Shown: positions 36,376-48,948 of the stretch, piece by piece
Layout of the letters: the number at the start of each line of letters is the position of its first letter
Position numbering within the stretch: position 1 is the first letter of the stretch
NCBI RefSeq assembly: GCF_003945595.2
Contig: NW_024104620.1
Coordinates: forward strand, 964,501-1,028,500
Length of the DNA: 64,000 nucleotides
Origin: Pipra filicauda
Lineage: Eukaryota > Chordata > Aves > Passeriformes > Pipridae
Direction: 5' to 3'
Notes under the pieces: generated by a model
Database searches by the model: none
The model's input: the letters and a program-made list of their open reading frames with translations, nothing else
Told to the model about the DNA's origin: nothing
Position numbers and translations under genes: made by a program

Positions 36376-39300
36376 ATTTAACTTGGCTTTAGAATCTGCA
36401 CTCTGCTGCTGTGCACAGGACAGTTCACACATCCAGCTCCGGTGTTGTTACAGGTGCCTAAAGACTTGAGCACACATTACTGCATTGGCCTGAACTCATT
36501 TCACATTTCAAAGGTTGTCTTTGTGATCAAAGGGACCAGAGACCTCTTTCTGAATGAAAGCAGACATTTTGGGACTATTTTGTCACTACAGCCACCACAG
36601 GAAAGAGAAGGCTGGGAGAGAGGAGTGGGACTGGCAATCAACCCAAAGCAGGCTTCCTTTTTCTGGTCTGACTTTGCAAGTGTAAGACTTGGTTGGAAAG
36701 AGGAATATCTTCCCAATTTATAGGTGTGCTTAATCAGGAAGATTCTGAAATACAGCTGCAACTGAAATGTAACTGAGAGCACTTCTGGTGGCTCTAAAGA
36801 ATGCTTTTCCATAAGAGAAGTCTGCTTCAAACAAGCTGTGTTACATTGTCCTTGTACTATTATGCCATAAGTACTTGGAGATACAGAATCAAAGACCAAC
36901 ATTTCACACTCTGACTAAAGGCTGTGTGTGTTTACATGAACCAGACCACTTACACACAGCTTAGCCATTGGTAAATTTGATTTTAGTATTTCCATCATAA
37001 CCAAATACAGGTTTTGCAGGAACTTGGCAGAAACGAAGCTTCACTAAAAAGACACTCAAACTCAACACAAAGCTGGTGTGGACAATTTGAATTGATGGAA
37101 CAAATGGTGAGGACACAGGCAAAGTCGTGTCCTTGCTGTGTTGGCTGGGATGACCCTTTGTGTTATTTATACACTTTATCCAATTATTCTCTGCTGCCAA
37201 AGGTAGAGTGGATTGTGATGACCCACCCTTAAGGGGAAGGAATGGGCCTCTACATGGATGCAGGAAGCAGGGATCAGACCCAGGACATTGCTCTCCTGCT
37301 TGAATCCACTTGCTTTTAGGCTGCTAAGCAGGTTCCCTGCCTGGCCCTGAGTGTTTGTGGAACAGTGACCCAGTTTCAGGAGCAGGGATGCAGCATGGCC
37401 CTGTCTGGGAGCTGTAGACTGTGGGTACCAGCATTTGGGGTGAGTTTGGAGCCTCCTCACCTGTGCTGTCAGGGGAAGAGCTACTTTTTGTTTTCCCTTT
37501 TCTTGCACACTTGATAGGCTTAAATTTTCTGAAACGTGCTGCATTTCCTTCATCCAAGGGCAAAGCCTACCTGGTTTGGCTGGACTGACTCTATGTCTGT
37601 GACTCCTTCCAGTTGTGGACCTCCTGCCCAGCTATCACTGTCACCATGGAGCTCAGGTGGCCCTCTGGCAAACTGTGACTCATAGCTCTGTGTTTCAAGA
37701 GCCCTCACAGATCCTGGCAACCGTTTTTCATGACCAGTGTCAAGATGATCTGTAAAGATACCAGGCAGAGAGAAAGAGAAGATTCAGATGCTGTCAGAAG
37801 ATGTCAGGGTGTTTGCTAATTTGCTTTAATAGCTGCAATGGATGTTCTGGGTCATTAGTTGCAACTCAGGAAGATTTCAGCTAAGGTCACTGGCCCAGCT
37901 GGAGAGAACAGATCAAGCTGTTTGCCTCCACATGTGGCTGGTACAGATGCAGATGTTATTTTGGACATCTCTAATGTTTGTTCTGCCTCCTTTGAAGCTC
38001 TGTGGTTTTAAGTGTCTGAAGTGAGTGAGTCTTCTGCTGCAGACCCTTGAAATCTATGGCATCTGAGGGTCATGGTTTGAAGCACAACTCTGCATTATTA
38101 TCTTCAGAAACACAAGGAAGAGATCTCCTGGAGGTGATGTTTTATTGGAAAATAATAATTGACTGGACCTATCAACACTCCCTTGCTCTCTGACTGCTCA
38201 CCCTGACTATTTACTGATCATGTAGCATGTTAAAGCTGATTTCTGATTTGAGTGATGCATTGATGGGGATATCCCGGTGGCTTTGAAGTCTAGAAGAGTG
38301 ATGATTTATGGAGGCTGTGCTGCCTTTAGAAAGAGAGGAACTCCACTGCAACAACAGGAGCTCTCAGAAGGCAGGGTCAATGGCTGTCACTCATTCCCCT
38401 GAGTCCCATTATTTGTGCCTTCATCCAATAGCTTAGGCCAAATGCTTTCAGATGCCTTATACCCCAGGGAATCTCTGCTATTTTGGGAGCAAAAGCAAGT
38501 TTGGATGAAGTTCTGGATTCGTATTTGCAAAGCTCCTACTATGAGAATCCTTCACCTCAGGTTGCCTTTTGCAAGTGATTTGTGAAAAATTTGAATATCC
38601 AAGTCCTTTTGTAAAGAGTGCTGTGTAATGCTTATGAGCTTAATCCTCAGTATAATCCCCAAACTTAGTGTATCCTGGAAGGTTTCCCTGAATAAGTGTA
38701 CTTTGCAGCTACATCCAGCAAAAAGAATAAATTCCTTGAGTTAAGCAGAATGACCAATATCCATTTTGGAATTTATTCTTGCTTATGTGGCTCTGGTCTT
38801 GCGGGGCCAGGATTGCCTCTGCATCTAGTATTTAAAAAATAAACATTTTAAATCCCTAAGAATCTCTAACGACATTTCTGAAAATTCACGGCTTGTTTTT
38901 TTCCTCTTTCCCCCCCCCCTCTATTTTCTGCCACCTTTTTGCACATCTCTCTTACTGGACTTGTCAGAATTCAAGAAGTCAACTGGTACAAATGGGAAAG
39001 TGGGGCACAATATCAAGAAACCTCTCTAGGACTTTACAGTGGATTAACTAGAATGCTTTACAGGTGATTTGATGTAAGAGTGTGGGTTGGTGCTTCTCCT
39101 TTGTGCCCTGTGAACAAGATTACTTGCCACGAGCACATCCATCACTTGGAATAAGAAGTTGCAAAAGGGCTTGATCTTCCCTTGCAATACCAGTTCAAAG
39201 CCTATATTGTTCCCAAAATCTATCCTGAGCATGGAAAAAAATGGTAAAAGATGCTTTTATGGCTAGTCATAGCTAAAACTGAAGCATCATTTTCCTTTTC

Positions 39301-42300
39301 CTAGAGCTTTGGGATAGACTTCTTGGTGTATTGCCTGATTTCTTAATGTATTTCCAAATTCCACGAAATCCTCCATATGACTCCAGTGTTTAACCATCTT
39401 CATTCTGTGCTTGCTCCAGATCAATACACCGATTCCATGAGTGTAAAAATTTACCCCTGAAGTACAAAAATCAGAAGAGGGTCCTACACGGTGGAGGTTA
39501 CAGCCCCTTTTGATGGGACGGGGGGAACATGCCATTGTCAAGGGACAGGGAGTCGTTTTCCTTGGCACTGTCAGCACCAGAGCTCTCGGAATATTGTTCT
39601 TTGCAAGGACAGTTTAACAAACAAACACCACAACTCGCGGCTGACAGGGCATAGCAGCTGAACAAACAGACAAGGGTATAATTTATCCCTTTCCCTGGTT
39701 TTCAGTGTCTATTTAATGCATTAGCTAATATGATCCTTACTGTGTGATGTCAGTTGTGACAGAAGCTGCCTCGTCTGTTGTTTTTAGCCTGGGTTTAATT
39801 GAGAACAAAGGAAGACAGGGCAAGAGGTGGAAGAGTTGGCACAAGAGAGGAAAAAGAGAGGGCTGGATGGAGAAGAGAGAAAAGGCACCGTCACCAGTGA
39901 CTGTGGGACAGACACACCCCAGAGCAAAAGAGCTGTCTTTGATTAGAAACCTAACGAGAAGTCCTTAATAATCTTGTCTGGACTTTAATTACTCGTTCCT
40001 TAGTTACTACAGCATCCTTCTGTCTGACCTTGACAATTGCAGCTGTGCCAAATGTGAGCTTTCCCCCATCCCCTTGGTCACAGCCTCTTCCAATGGATCC
40101 TCTCGCTGAGAAGCGACAGATCATTCCACAGCACCGGCCCGGCTTTGCTGCATTTACAAACACAGTGTCTTAAACTGCCTTCACAGCCTGAAGACACATC
40201 TTGGGAATGTTTTTGTTGTGTCACCTTGCCCCTGAAGGCTCATGCTGGTACAGATACATGTGAGGCTCCTCGTGTGTGGAGACCATGGCCTGTCATCCTA
40301 TGGAGCCTGTCTCCTTGTATTCCTTCTCTGGCTTCCTCCATGTTATCTCCTCTGATTTTGAGCCTTAATCCATCTTCTTGCTATTGTTTGTAAAGTTTTT
40401 AGCAGAATGTGATTACCTTCCAGGCTTTGACACATCATGCTATGAATGAGAAAAATATATGAACAAAATATGTCAAAGAACAACTTTTTCTTCTATTTTA
40501 GTCATGTGTTTCTTGATACGTGTGGTACCAGTGACTCCCTCACAGTTAGCTGATGACTGCAGGTCATCAATACTGAATGCTTTTTGGTTTCATCTGGCAG
40601 GAGGGGCCGCTGAACCCAGCTATTACCACCATTATTTCTATGTGAGTGCTTCTGCAATAACTGTGATTCAGAACCACATGGCAGGACGCTGTAGAGAGCT
40701 GGCAAACTATTGCCTATGAGAAAAATTAGAAGAGTTTCTCCCTTAAAATGAATTTATCTGATTTCTGTCTTCCTCAGATACACAGATTGAGGCTTAACTG
40801 CCTAGAGTAGTTTTTTATTGTTTCTGTCAAGGAGGATGGGGTAAGGATTCTGATTGATAAATGATGTGTGTGAGACATGGCTGATGACTGGCAATCATTG
40901 ATTTGCCCAGCTCTAGTTTTCAAACACTGCAATTGTTTTCCTATTTAGTGGCCACCGTCTCTGAAACTATATCATGTGTAAGTACTCTGAATATTTCATA
41001 TTGCCGTGCTTCTTTTTCCCCAGGTTTCTTCCTCCCTTCTTTTATCAGCCTTCTTTTAATGGCCTGGGCTTTGAGTTGTTTTATCACTCTAAAAGAGATT
41101 GACTGAACAAATAATGTTGCTCTTTTGTTGATTGCCTGGTTGTCACTTAAATACTATTCCAACATAATGGGTGAGTTATTACGTCTAAGACAGATTTGCT
41201 GTTACATTTTTTAGCTCTGGCTTTGGGAAGAAGGAAGTTATCTCAGGAAAAATTATGTTTCTTGGGAAGGAAGAAGATACTGTGCATTTGAAACCCATGA
41301 GAATAGTTGATTTTTCGGTTCAGGATAATACAACCTTTAATTAACTGAAGAGGGGACTTTCAAAGGTAAAAGTGCAAGTGAGGTTCCTCGTAATCCCTGT
41401 GGTTTCTCTTCTCTCACTTGTATGATTTTGCAACTTTTTGACCAGTGACACAATAAATAAATACCCTTTCATCTTTATTGCTCTAATTGCCTATAGGAGG
41501 AGGATTCCAGAGCACCCAACCAGAATGGGGGCAAGCCAACAATCCTGTTCCCATTAGTGGTGTCTGACCACACACTTTGAAAGCAGCAGTTACTCTGAAT
41601 TTACCATGAGGAATTTGCCACAATGAGCTGAGATAGAATGCAGGTCTCTATTAGATGTATAAATATTTGTCACATGTGGAAAGCTGCCTTGATGTATGGG
41701 TAAAGATAACTGTTTCTTGATGAGCTCAAGTCCTTGAGTTTTAATGCTTTAAAAGATTTATGGATAGTTGCCTGAGACAGCACAAAGCCTATGCTTGGAA
41801 CAATGTATTTTTAGAACCTATGCATGCAGGTAATAGGCCTGATTTTTATAGCTAAGGAATACCCCAAATTAATGCTGTAATCAATAACAAATCTGAATGG
41901 TCAGCATCTCTGAGAGCTAATGCTCAGGAAGAGAAGCAAGTGGTTTTCCTTTTATAAGAGAAGAAATCAAGAAATCGAGATCAGAAAAAGGGAAAAAAAC
42001 CCACCACAAACCCTCAATTCTCCTCTACTTTTCAGAAAATAAAGGTTGTGCACCTCTTTTAACATTTATAGCTCTTCTAAGTGTGAAGAACCAGCTATGA
42101 AGAGGAAAACTCCCAATCAAAGGTGTCTTATCTGGGAGAAAAGGAGCTGCTTGTTTTCAGTCTGAAGAGGTAGAGGTTAAGTGACAGTTTGAAAGCAGCT
42201 GAGACTCATTCTGAAAAATTAACGTGGTGCACTTCCTTGGAAAGGAAAGGAGTAACAGCAGTGTTGGTTTCTGTGCCTCTTCAGGAAAGAGCTTTGGTTG

Positions 42301-45080
42301 TGTTTGACTGGCCTGTTGTCAAAAATAGGTAATAATATGTAGCATTAAAAAAACCCCCAAACAAATAACCAAACCCCCCTGAAATGTTCTGTGCTTTGGG
42401 GTTGCCTGTACTGCGTTGCCCTGCAGCAGAAACACAGTGACATCAAAGGCAGCTGTAGAAGGATTTTTCACAGGGAGCGAGGCAACGGTAAAAAGGTGCA
42501 TCAGTAGGGAAGTACCTCCTGCCTCGGTCAAAACAGCCTGAATCAACTGCAGTCCCTCCAAATCGATATCCAGGATCATAAGGGATATAAAACTTTCAGC
42601 TTTGGCCTAAGGAAATAGTAGGAGCTGTCAGAGCAGATCTGAGAGGCAGGTGAACAGGAACAAGAGCTGTGGGCGCTGTGCTGTGCTCGGGATGAGGAAA
42701 GCTGGGATGAAGGGCCTCCCAGGGACACGTGGAGAAGGTTTGAGGGGGTGCAAGGACTTGTTCTGTGGGCTCTGCTCTGCAGGGCTCTTGGGGGAGCTCA
42801 TGGCACCAGTATTCTCTGAAAAAGCGAATTGCTGCCCTGTTCAGGACTCCGGGTGTCAGATGGCTGTTCAACACTCCACAAGGTTCCTCATCCTTTCCAA
42901 AGCACATGGAAAGCAGCCTGTAAACCCCTGTTTTATGACTGAGTGGAAAACAGAATTTAATTTACCATGTAGAAAGCATTAGTATATTATTGGGATAGGG
43001 TAACAGATAGATGAAGAACAGTTCTATGGTGCATGAATATAGAATTATGTAAAAATAAAGTTTAAGAAAAATAGGAAGCGAGTAGATATTAGATGTATTG
43101 CAATTGTTTTTTTAATATAAAAATTATTATGTACTGCCTGCTGAGAGGGACTTTATTAGTCTATCTAAAGTAAAGCTTTGCAAATTTGCCATGGAGGCTG
43201 CAGAGAACTGCTGGGGCTTGCAGGAGTCTTTGTCTTTCTTGCTTGATTTTGAAAAGTTATCAAAAATAAAGCAGTCATTATAATTTAGAGGTAACAGTAC
43301 ATAGAAAAGCCCATTTGTTGCTACTCCACACAGTGAAATGGTAACTGTCAGCCACACTTTTTTCTCCAAAATACAAGCCTGTCTGTCTAACCACAGTGTG
43401 GCACTAATGGTATAAATGCAGCAGAACACAGATGGAAATTAAACAGCAGCTGGGTAATCATCTTCATAAATGTAATATTAAAAATATCACAATCCTTTAA
43501 TTTTTGTTCTGCTTGTATAAGGCAAAACTGCATAACAAATGGCTGTCACAACTTTTCTGAGAGAAGTGCAGCTTGTGACCAGTTTAAACCAAATTACTCT
43601 TTCCCCCTCCTGTTCTCACTAGGGCTTTTCCTATGCCACTATTAACAATCTGGTGTAGACCAGATTCAGGTCATAACCACTCATTAGTCCCTCAGAAGAA
43701 GGTCACCTCTGGTTTGTTGAATATTGATTAGGAGGCACCAGGACACACCAGTCGGAAGCCAACGTGGAAGATGCTCAACTTCTGAAGCATTTCCTCTGCA
43801 TTTCATGAAGCTGTGGATCAGATCTGCTGGGGCCACTTTCATTTTCATTTTTACCGGCCACTCTCTTTGTCCTTCCTCTCCTGGACAGGACCAGGCACCA
43901 AGGAAAGCTGACTGAACAATAAACAAAAATATTGGTGTCGCCCTCGGCCTCCTGCAGGATGGAGGAGAACTCTGACAACTTGACTCAGCTTTGCCATCCC
44001 TCATGGACAAGCCTCCTTCCTTTCCTTCCTCTGATGCATTGCAAGTGTAATGTGTCTTGTCCTGCTGCCAATACCACCACAATGGATTGCAGTGCTTCCC
44101 TGAATAGAGATACTGGTGAGTCATTTTCATCTCTACTGAAATTAATTCATACATTTTCCCCCATCTTGCATCAAAATCAGGTAACTTGACTGATTTAAGG
44201 TCCAAACTCTCAACTGCTAAATATAGAAAATCCTTCTAAAGACAGTTTCTTGAAATTGGTAGCATGATGGTAAATGCTGTTGAGATGACCTTGAGGTAAT
44301 AACTTCAAAAGCTGATAATAGGATTTATGCTCTGGTGGTAGTAGGTGTTTAAAAATTAAACAAGCAAAACATTGTTTCAGTATTAAAAAACCTCATATGT
44401 TGTCTTAATATGTGCTATAATCCAAGCCTGAGTGTGCATAATAAGCTTGTAATTCCATTGATTCATCGATGGGGAGATAACAAACCCCAGCAAATGGAAA
44501 ATGGATTGTGTGTGAGGAATGCGATGTTGATGGACCTGCTTTGGCGTCTGCTGCAGTGTCACCGTGTCACTGTCCTGCTCCCAGCCTATTACCTGGAGAT
44601 TACCTGCCTTGTCAGTGCCCTCAGCAAACCAGGCAGACTTTACAGATGATTCCAGCAGCTCAGGCACTGCTTTGCCTTGACCCGCCAGCCCTCACATCCC
44701 ATACGCTGTGCAGGCAGTGAGCTGTGAGCACGCACAGCCGGACAAGGAGATCCCTGCACTGGGTGTCACACAGCAACCACACCACTTGCTTGTGCTGCTG
44801 GGTTTGTAAGGTGTGTTTCTCTGAGTGATTTTCTCCAGTAAATCCCCCCCTGCTCACAATGAGAACGTTCAAGGAGTTGACACTTTGTGGTCACACACAC
44901 ACGGCGTCATGAGAAGAAACCTTCTAATGTGAAGTCAAACAGTGATGTTGAATAAATGTGGGATGTAGATATAAACATATAAGGGGAATGTTACAGTTAG
45001 AGGAAATGAAAGTGTTTAAGATTGTGAAATCAATGGCAAAGGGAAGGGCAAACTGCTCTTCAACTCATCTCACACCCACA
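36376..45080. other. Non-coding sequence; no gene established
   Basis: Mostly unique. A C10 run is at 38910-38919. The interval 39590-40160 has more CpG than its surroundings but no assigned function. An exon-like segment at 40502-40641 (+ strand) is listed as a lead. A minus-strand open frame of 173 codons (43684-44205) and one of about 100 codons (43127-43429) have no recognisable domains. A weak SINE-like word at about 37262-37300 was not strong enough to annotate. Confidence 0.5.
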
Positions 45081-48000
45081 AAAGTTGGGGCCAAAATACT
45101 ACATTTTCGAAAGGCATGAATCCTCCACTATTGAAGTCAATGACACAAAAAAAATATTCCATACTATTTTGATAAGCGAAGGTTGAATGCTTAAAAAAGC
45201 TGTTAATAACATCTTGTCCGCTGGTTGTTTTGGAAAATGAAACAAGCTCTTTTAGACCTCTCTTCCCATCTTTTATGGTTCCAAAATCAGCTTAACAGTT
45301 TATGGGCTAGAGGTATCTCACCTCTCCTCTGCTCTCTAGGGAGTCCAGGGTTGTCTTTGCCTTTATGAAACATACCCCTACAGAAAAGGGGAAAATCTAT
45401 TTAATTTTATTTTCCATTATACACTCTAGAAAATACAACTTCATCTATATACCAGCCTGTGATGAGGCGGAGAGCGGGAGCTGCTCATCTAATAATCTCC
45501 TTGTATCCAATTCAGAATCTTGCAACACTTTCCTGAGGCAACACTGATCGTTTCTCCATCCAATCCATGCTAACTGCCTTCATAAAAAGTAAATATTGGG
45601 TTCATGCAGAATAAGTTTTGCTTTGCTGAACATTAACGTCTGCCCTTCTAATGCAGACTCTTATTGTCATTCAGAGAAAGTCAGTGTATGAGGCTCATAA
45701 CCTTTTGGAAACTTCTGTACCGTCTTATGGATTTAGTTTTTTTTTTTTCTGAAGAGTAATGTGACTGGAGTTAAGGCATTTGCTGTTAAATAAATGTTCC
45801 TTGTTTTAATTTCTCATTAGTCCCAAAGAGTTTGGGTGGAAATCATAGTGCTTTAATATTGATGTAGCTCTGAGGTAGATTGCTGCAGCGACCAAGAGGT
45901 GTTATGGACTTCTTAAATGGGGTGTGGGTACCTGGGGAGAGTGGAATACAACCTTATCTTGAACATCAGACAAGGTGATGATCTTAAGAGCTTTATTTGC
46001 AAGGTCAGAGCTGGAAATACCAGCTGCATTCTGCCCAGGTGTGGGCAGAATTGTTCACCCTGCAGTGCTGTTGTGACATGCTGGTCACCTCCTAGCTCGG
46101 CTGTGGGGCCAGTGGGGTCATACATGTGTTTGAGCAGCACCTTCCTGTTAGGCTGGTGCAAGAGCCCTGATTCTCCTGAACAAAACATTGTTTCTTTGTT
46201 CTAAACTAAAAGGAGGGCTTCATTAGTTGGGAAATGTAATTTGTATGTGAATTTGAGTCCCTAATGATGTGGGGAGTTGAAAATGTGCTGAGGATTAACC
46301 CCAGGGTAGGATGACCAGATGATGGGAGTGAGAGGAGGCACAGCTGAGATATATAAGAGCTGCTTTGGAGGGGCTGTCTCTTAGATTCTTGGATGCTCTA
46401 GGCCCGAGCTGAGGGCTGCTGATGCCCAAGGGACAACAGTTTCTCTTTCACATGTCCTGGGCCAGGTGACCTCTTCCCTTTGGAGAGGCCTCTCCTTAGG
46501 CTGGCACACAGTGAGTTACCCCGAGTTCCCCCTCATTACTGCCCCTTGCAGAAGCCACTCTTGATGGGAGCATGGGCACACAAATACTAATTATAAATAC
46601 ATCAAGATGCAAAACGTGTGTCTTTCAGTCTGTGCACAATCTGTGCATACCCTGCACATGAAAGAATGAAGTATTGCAGGGTTCGGATACCAGTTTTGTG
46701 GGAGGAGGTTAAACATTTCAAATTAAGGCAATGTTAGTGACCTGTAACTCAGCACTGCCAGATTGTCTTCAAATTGTAGACCTCAATCTCTTTTCTGTTC
46801 GTTTTCAAGATAAACCTGACAGTTTTCAGTCTAAGCTGTTTTTTTAATTCCCTAGCCAAAATTGTGTGCCACTAAAAATAGAGTTTGTAATAGAAGTTGC
46901 AGCTTTTAACTAAGAGGCCTTCAGGATGGCTCCATTATACTTCAGTTCTGTTAATTAAAACCAAGGGGGAAAATATATATAATAGGATTGTGCTAATAAA
47001 GCATGAAATGAACACTCTTACCTTAAGACAGTTGTCTATCTGTTTTTCCTTACTGCTTGAGCAGTTGCCTTTGTCTTCCTCAAAATACACTGAAATTGAG
47101 GGAAGGGTTTTTTTTTTTAAAAAGAAACTTCTAAGCCTTCCTATTCACTGCAATTGTGGCATCCTCTGATTTGTCACATGATTGTGTTTATGCATTTTTG
47201 GGCAGTGGATGGGAACACAGTGGAGCCTGGTTGAATGGATGCTTCGTGTTGAATTCAGATTGCCAAATGCTACAGACTGAATCGCTGGAGCCGCTGGATT
47301 AATAGGCTGGGCTTTTTTCCCCTGTGTGCTTTCAGGAGAACTTGTACTGAAAAATAACTTTCACTTCTCACCTTAAACCTGGAGGGTTTCTCAAATAGTC
47401 TGTGGTGTTGTAAATCTGCAGTACAATTTGTAGACCCTTAATAGTGATCATAATGCAGAAGCAAAGCTTTTATATCAATATGACTATACCAGGGAAGAAA
47501 ATTGAATCTCTCCCCGTGTTTTCTGAATTAAAATTTAAAACATGCAACAGCAGTATAGATCTGGAAGCTGTAGGTAATGTTGAACTCGATTCTTCAAGCA
47601 TGGTATTATGCCCCCAGCATTAATTTTTTTCTTGCATGGTTGTACTACATATAGATCCATTCTTCATATACAGTCTCTGCATATATATTTTTTACACATT
47701 TCCACCAAATAGAATTGGAGCTCTTGTGAAATGGATTGGAATGACCTCAGGTGTTCACAAGGTTGGGGACTAACAAATGCAGATCTCTGGACAATGAAGG
47801 CTGCATTAAATACCATTTGAAACATTCAGTTTTGCTAGTAAAGTATTCTGTATTAATGTGAACATTTTTCATAAGAATATTGTTTTTTAAGAGAAAAAAT
47901 AATGCAGCTGCCAGGTTTAAATAAAGAGAAAGTTCATGCAGAAGTCAGTTTGTCCATGCACTTTCCAAGGCAGAAAATTCAAAGGTGAGAGCAGAGCACC

Positions 48001-48704
48001 GGGTTCAAATGGACAGAGTTGCCTGGCACCAAGTCACCCATGGGACATCTGCCACTGACAGTAGCCAGCACAGCTTTCAAATGGGTTATAAAATCCTGGA
48101 AATCAAAGCAGAGGCAAGATGTAAAATACCTTAACTTCTGCCACTTGCACAGCTCAGAGAGACACCACTGTAGAAATAAAAAGTAATATTCTGAGTAAAC
48201 CAAAATGACAGAACATGCATTGCAAAGTGCTGCTCAAGCATATAAAGTGCAATCCAGCCACTAACTGGAATGAAATATTCTGTTAACTGCTGAGGGCATC
48301 AGCCTCGTGCCACGGCAGTGTCTGTACAGAAGAGCTGGAAAGTTCTGATGACTTATCCAAAGAAGTCATTAGAAGTACTAAGGTGAAATTTTTTTGAGAA
48401 TAGCTGATCAGTCCACCTGAAACTGCTGCTAAAAGGAAACAAAAATATATTTCTTGGTTAGAGTTTTGATAGCTGAAGTGAGGTTTTCCCAGAGTTGAAA
48501 TGCATCAGGTTTCTGATAGCCATTATTAGATGAAATACTGTCGGGAGACTCAGCCCTGAGCTGATCTTGTCTCATTTTGCCAGAATTAAAGGGTGATTTG
48601 TGAGGTTGCTGTGGTGGGAGCAATACTAATAATTTTTTTGTAGGGCTTAAGATTTTATTGGGTGTTGTGCAAGGGAAAATGAAAAATCTCAATGTATGTT
48701 CTCA

Positions 48705-48742
48705 TGTCTACATTTTTAAAATGTGTCTACATTTTTAAAATG
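48705..48742. repeat. Perfect 19-base tandem duplication
   Basis: TGTCTACATTTTTAAAATG occurs at 48705-48723 and 48724-48742 with no mismatch, suggesting a recent slippage or duplication. Confidence 0.92.
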
Positions 48743-48932
48743 TGTAACAATGGAGCTTAAAAACTGGGCATTCCTTTTGGTGTGTGAATAGTAAAGAAAA
48801 GCCAGCTTTTTGATCATGTACTGACTGTGAAATATTTAAAAGTAATGCAAATAGCTTGGATAAAGTTTTTAATCTCAAATATTAATGGATATCTGTATAT
48901 TCGTCTGCTTGAACTGAAATTGGATACTAATT

Positions 48933-48948
48933 AAAAAAAAAAAAAAAA
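48933..48948. repeat. A-run, 16 bases
   Basis: Followed by 'gg' and a second A7 run. No adjacent retrocopy body was recognised on the + strand. Confidence 0.85.

Noticed and set aside
37240..37310. Possible minus-strand SINE ('gggatcagacccaggacatt')
   Set aside because: Similar to a tRNA-derived SINE block, but isolated and not collinear with further words.
43684..44205. 173-codon minus-strand open frame
   Set aside because: No domain, no splice context and mixed composition; consistent with chance.
48000..48016. Possible tRNA B-box (gggttcaaatgg)
   Set aside because: No A-box, cloverleaf or terminator T-run at the proper spacing.
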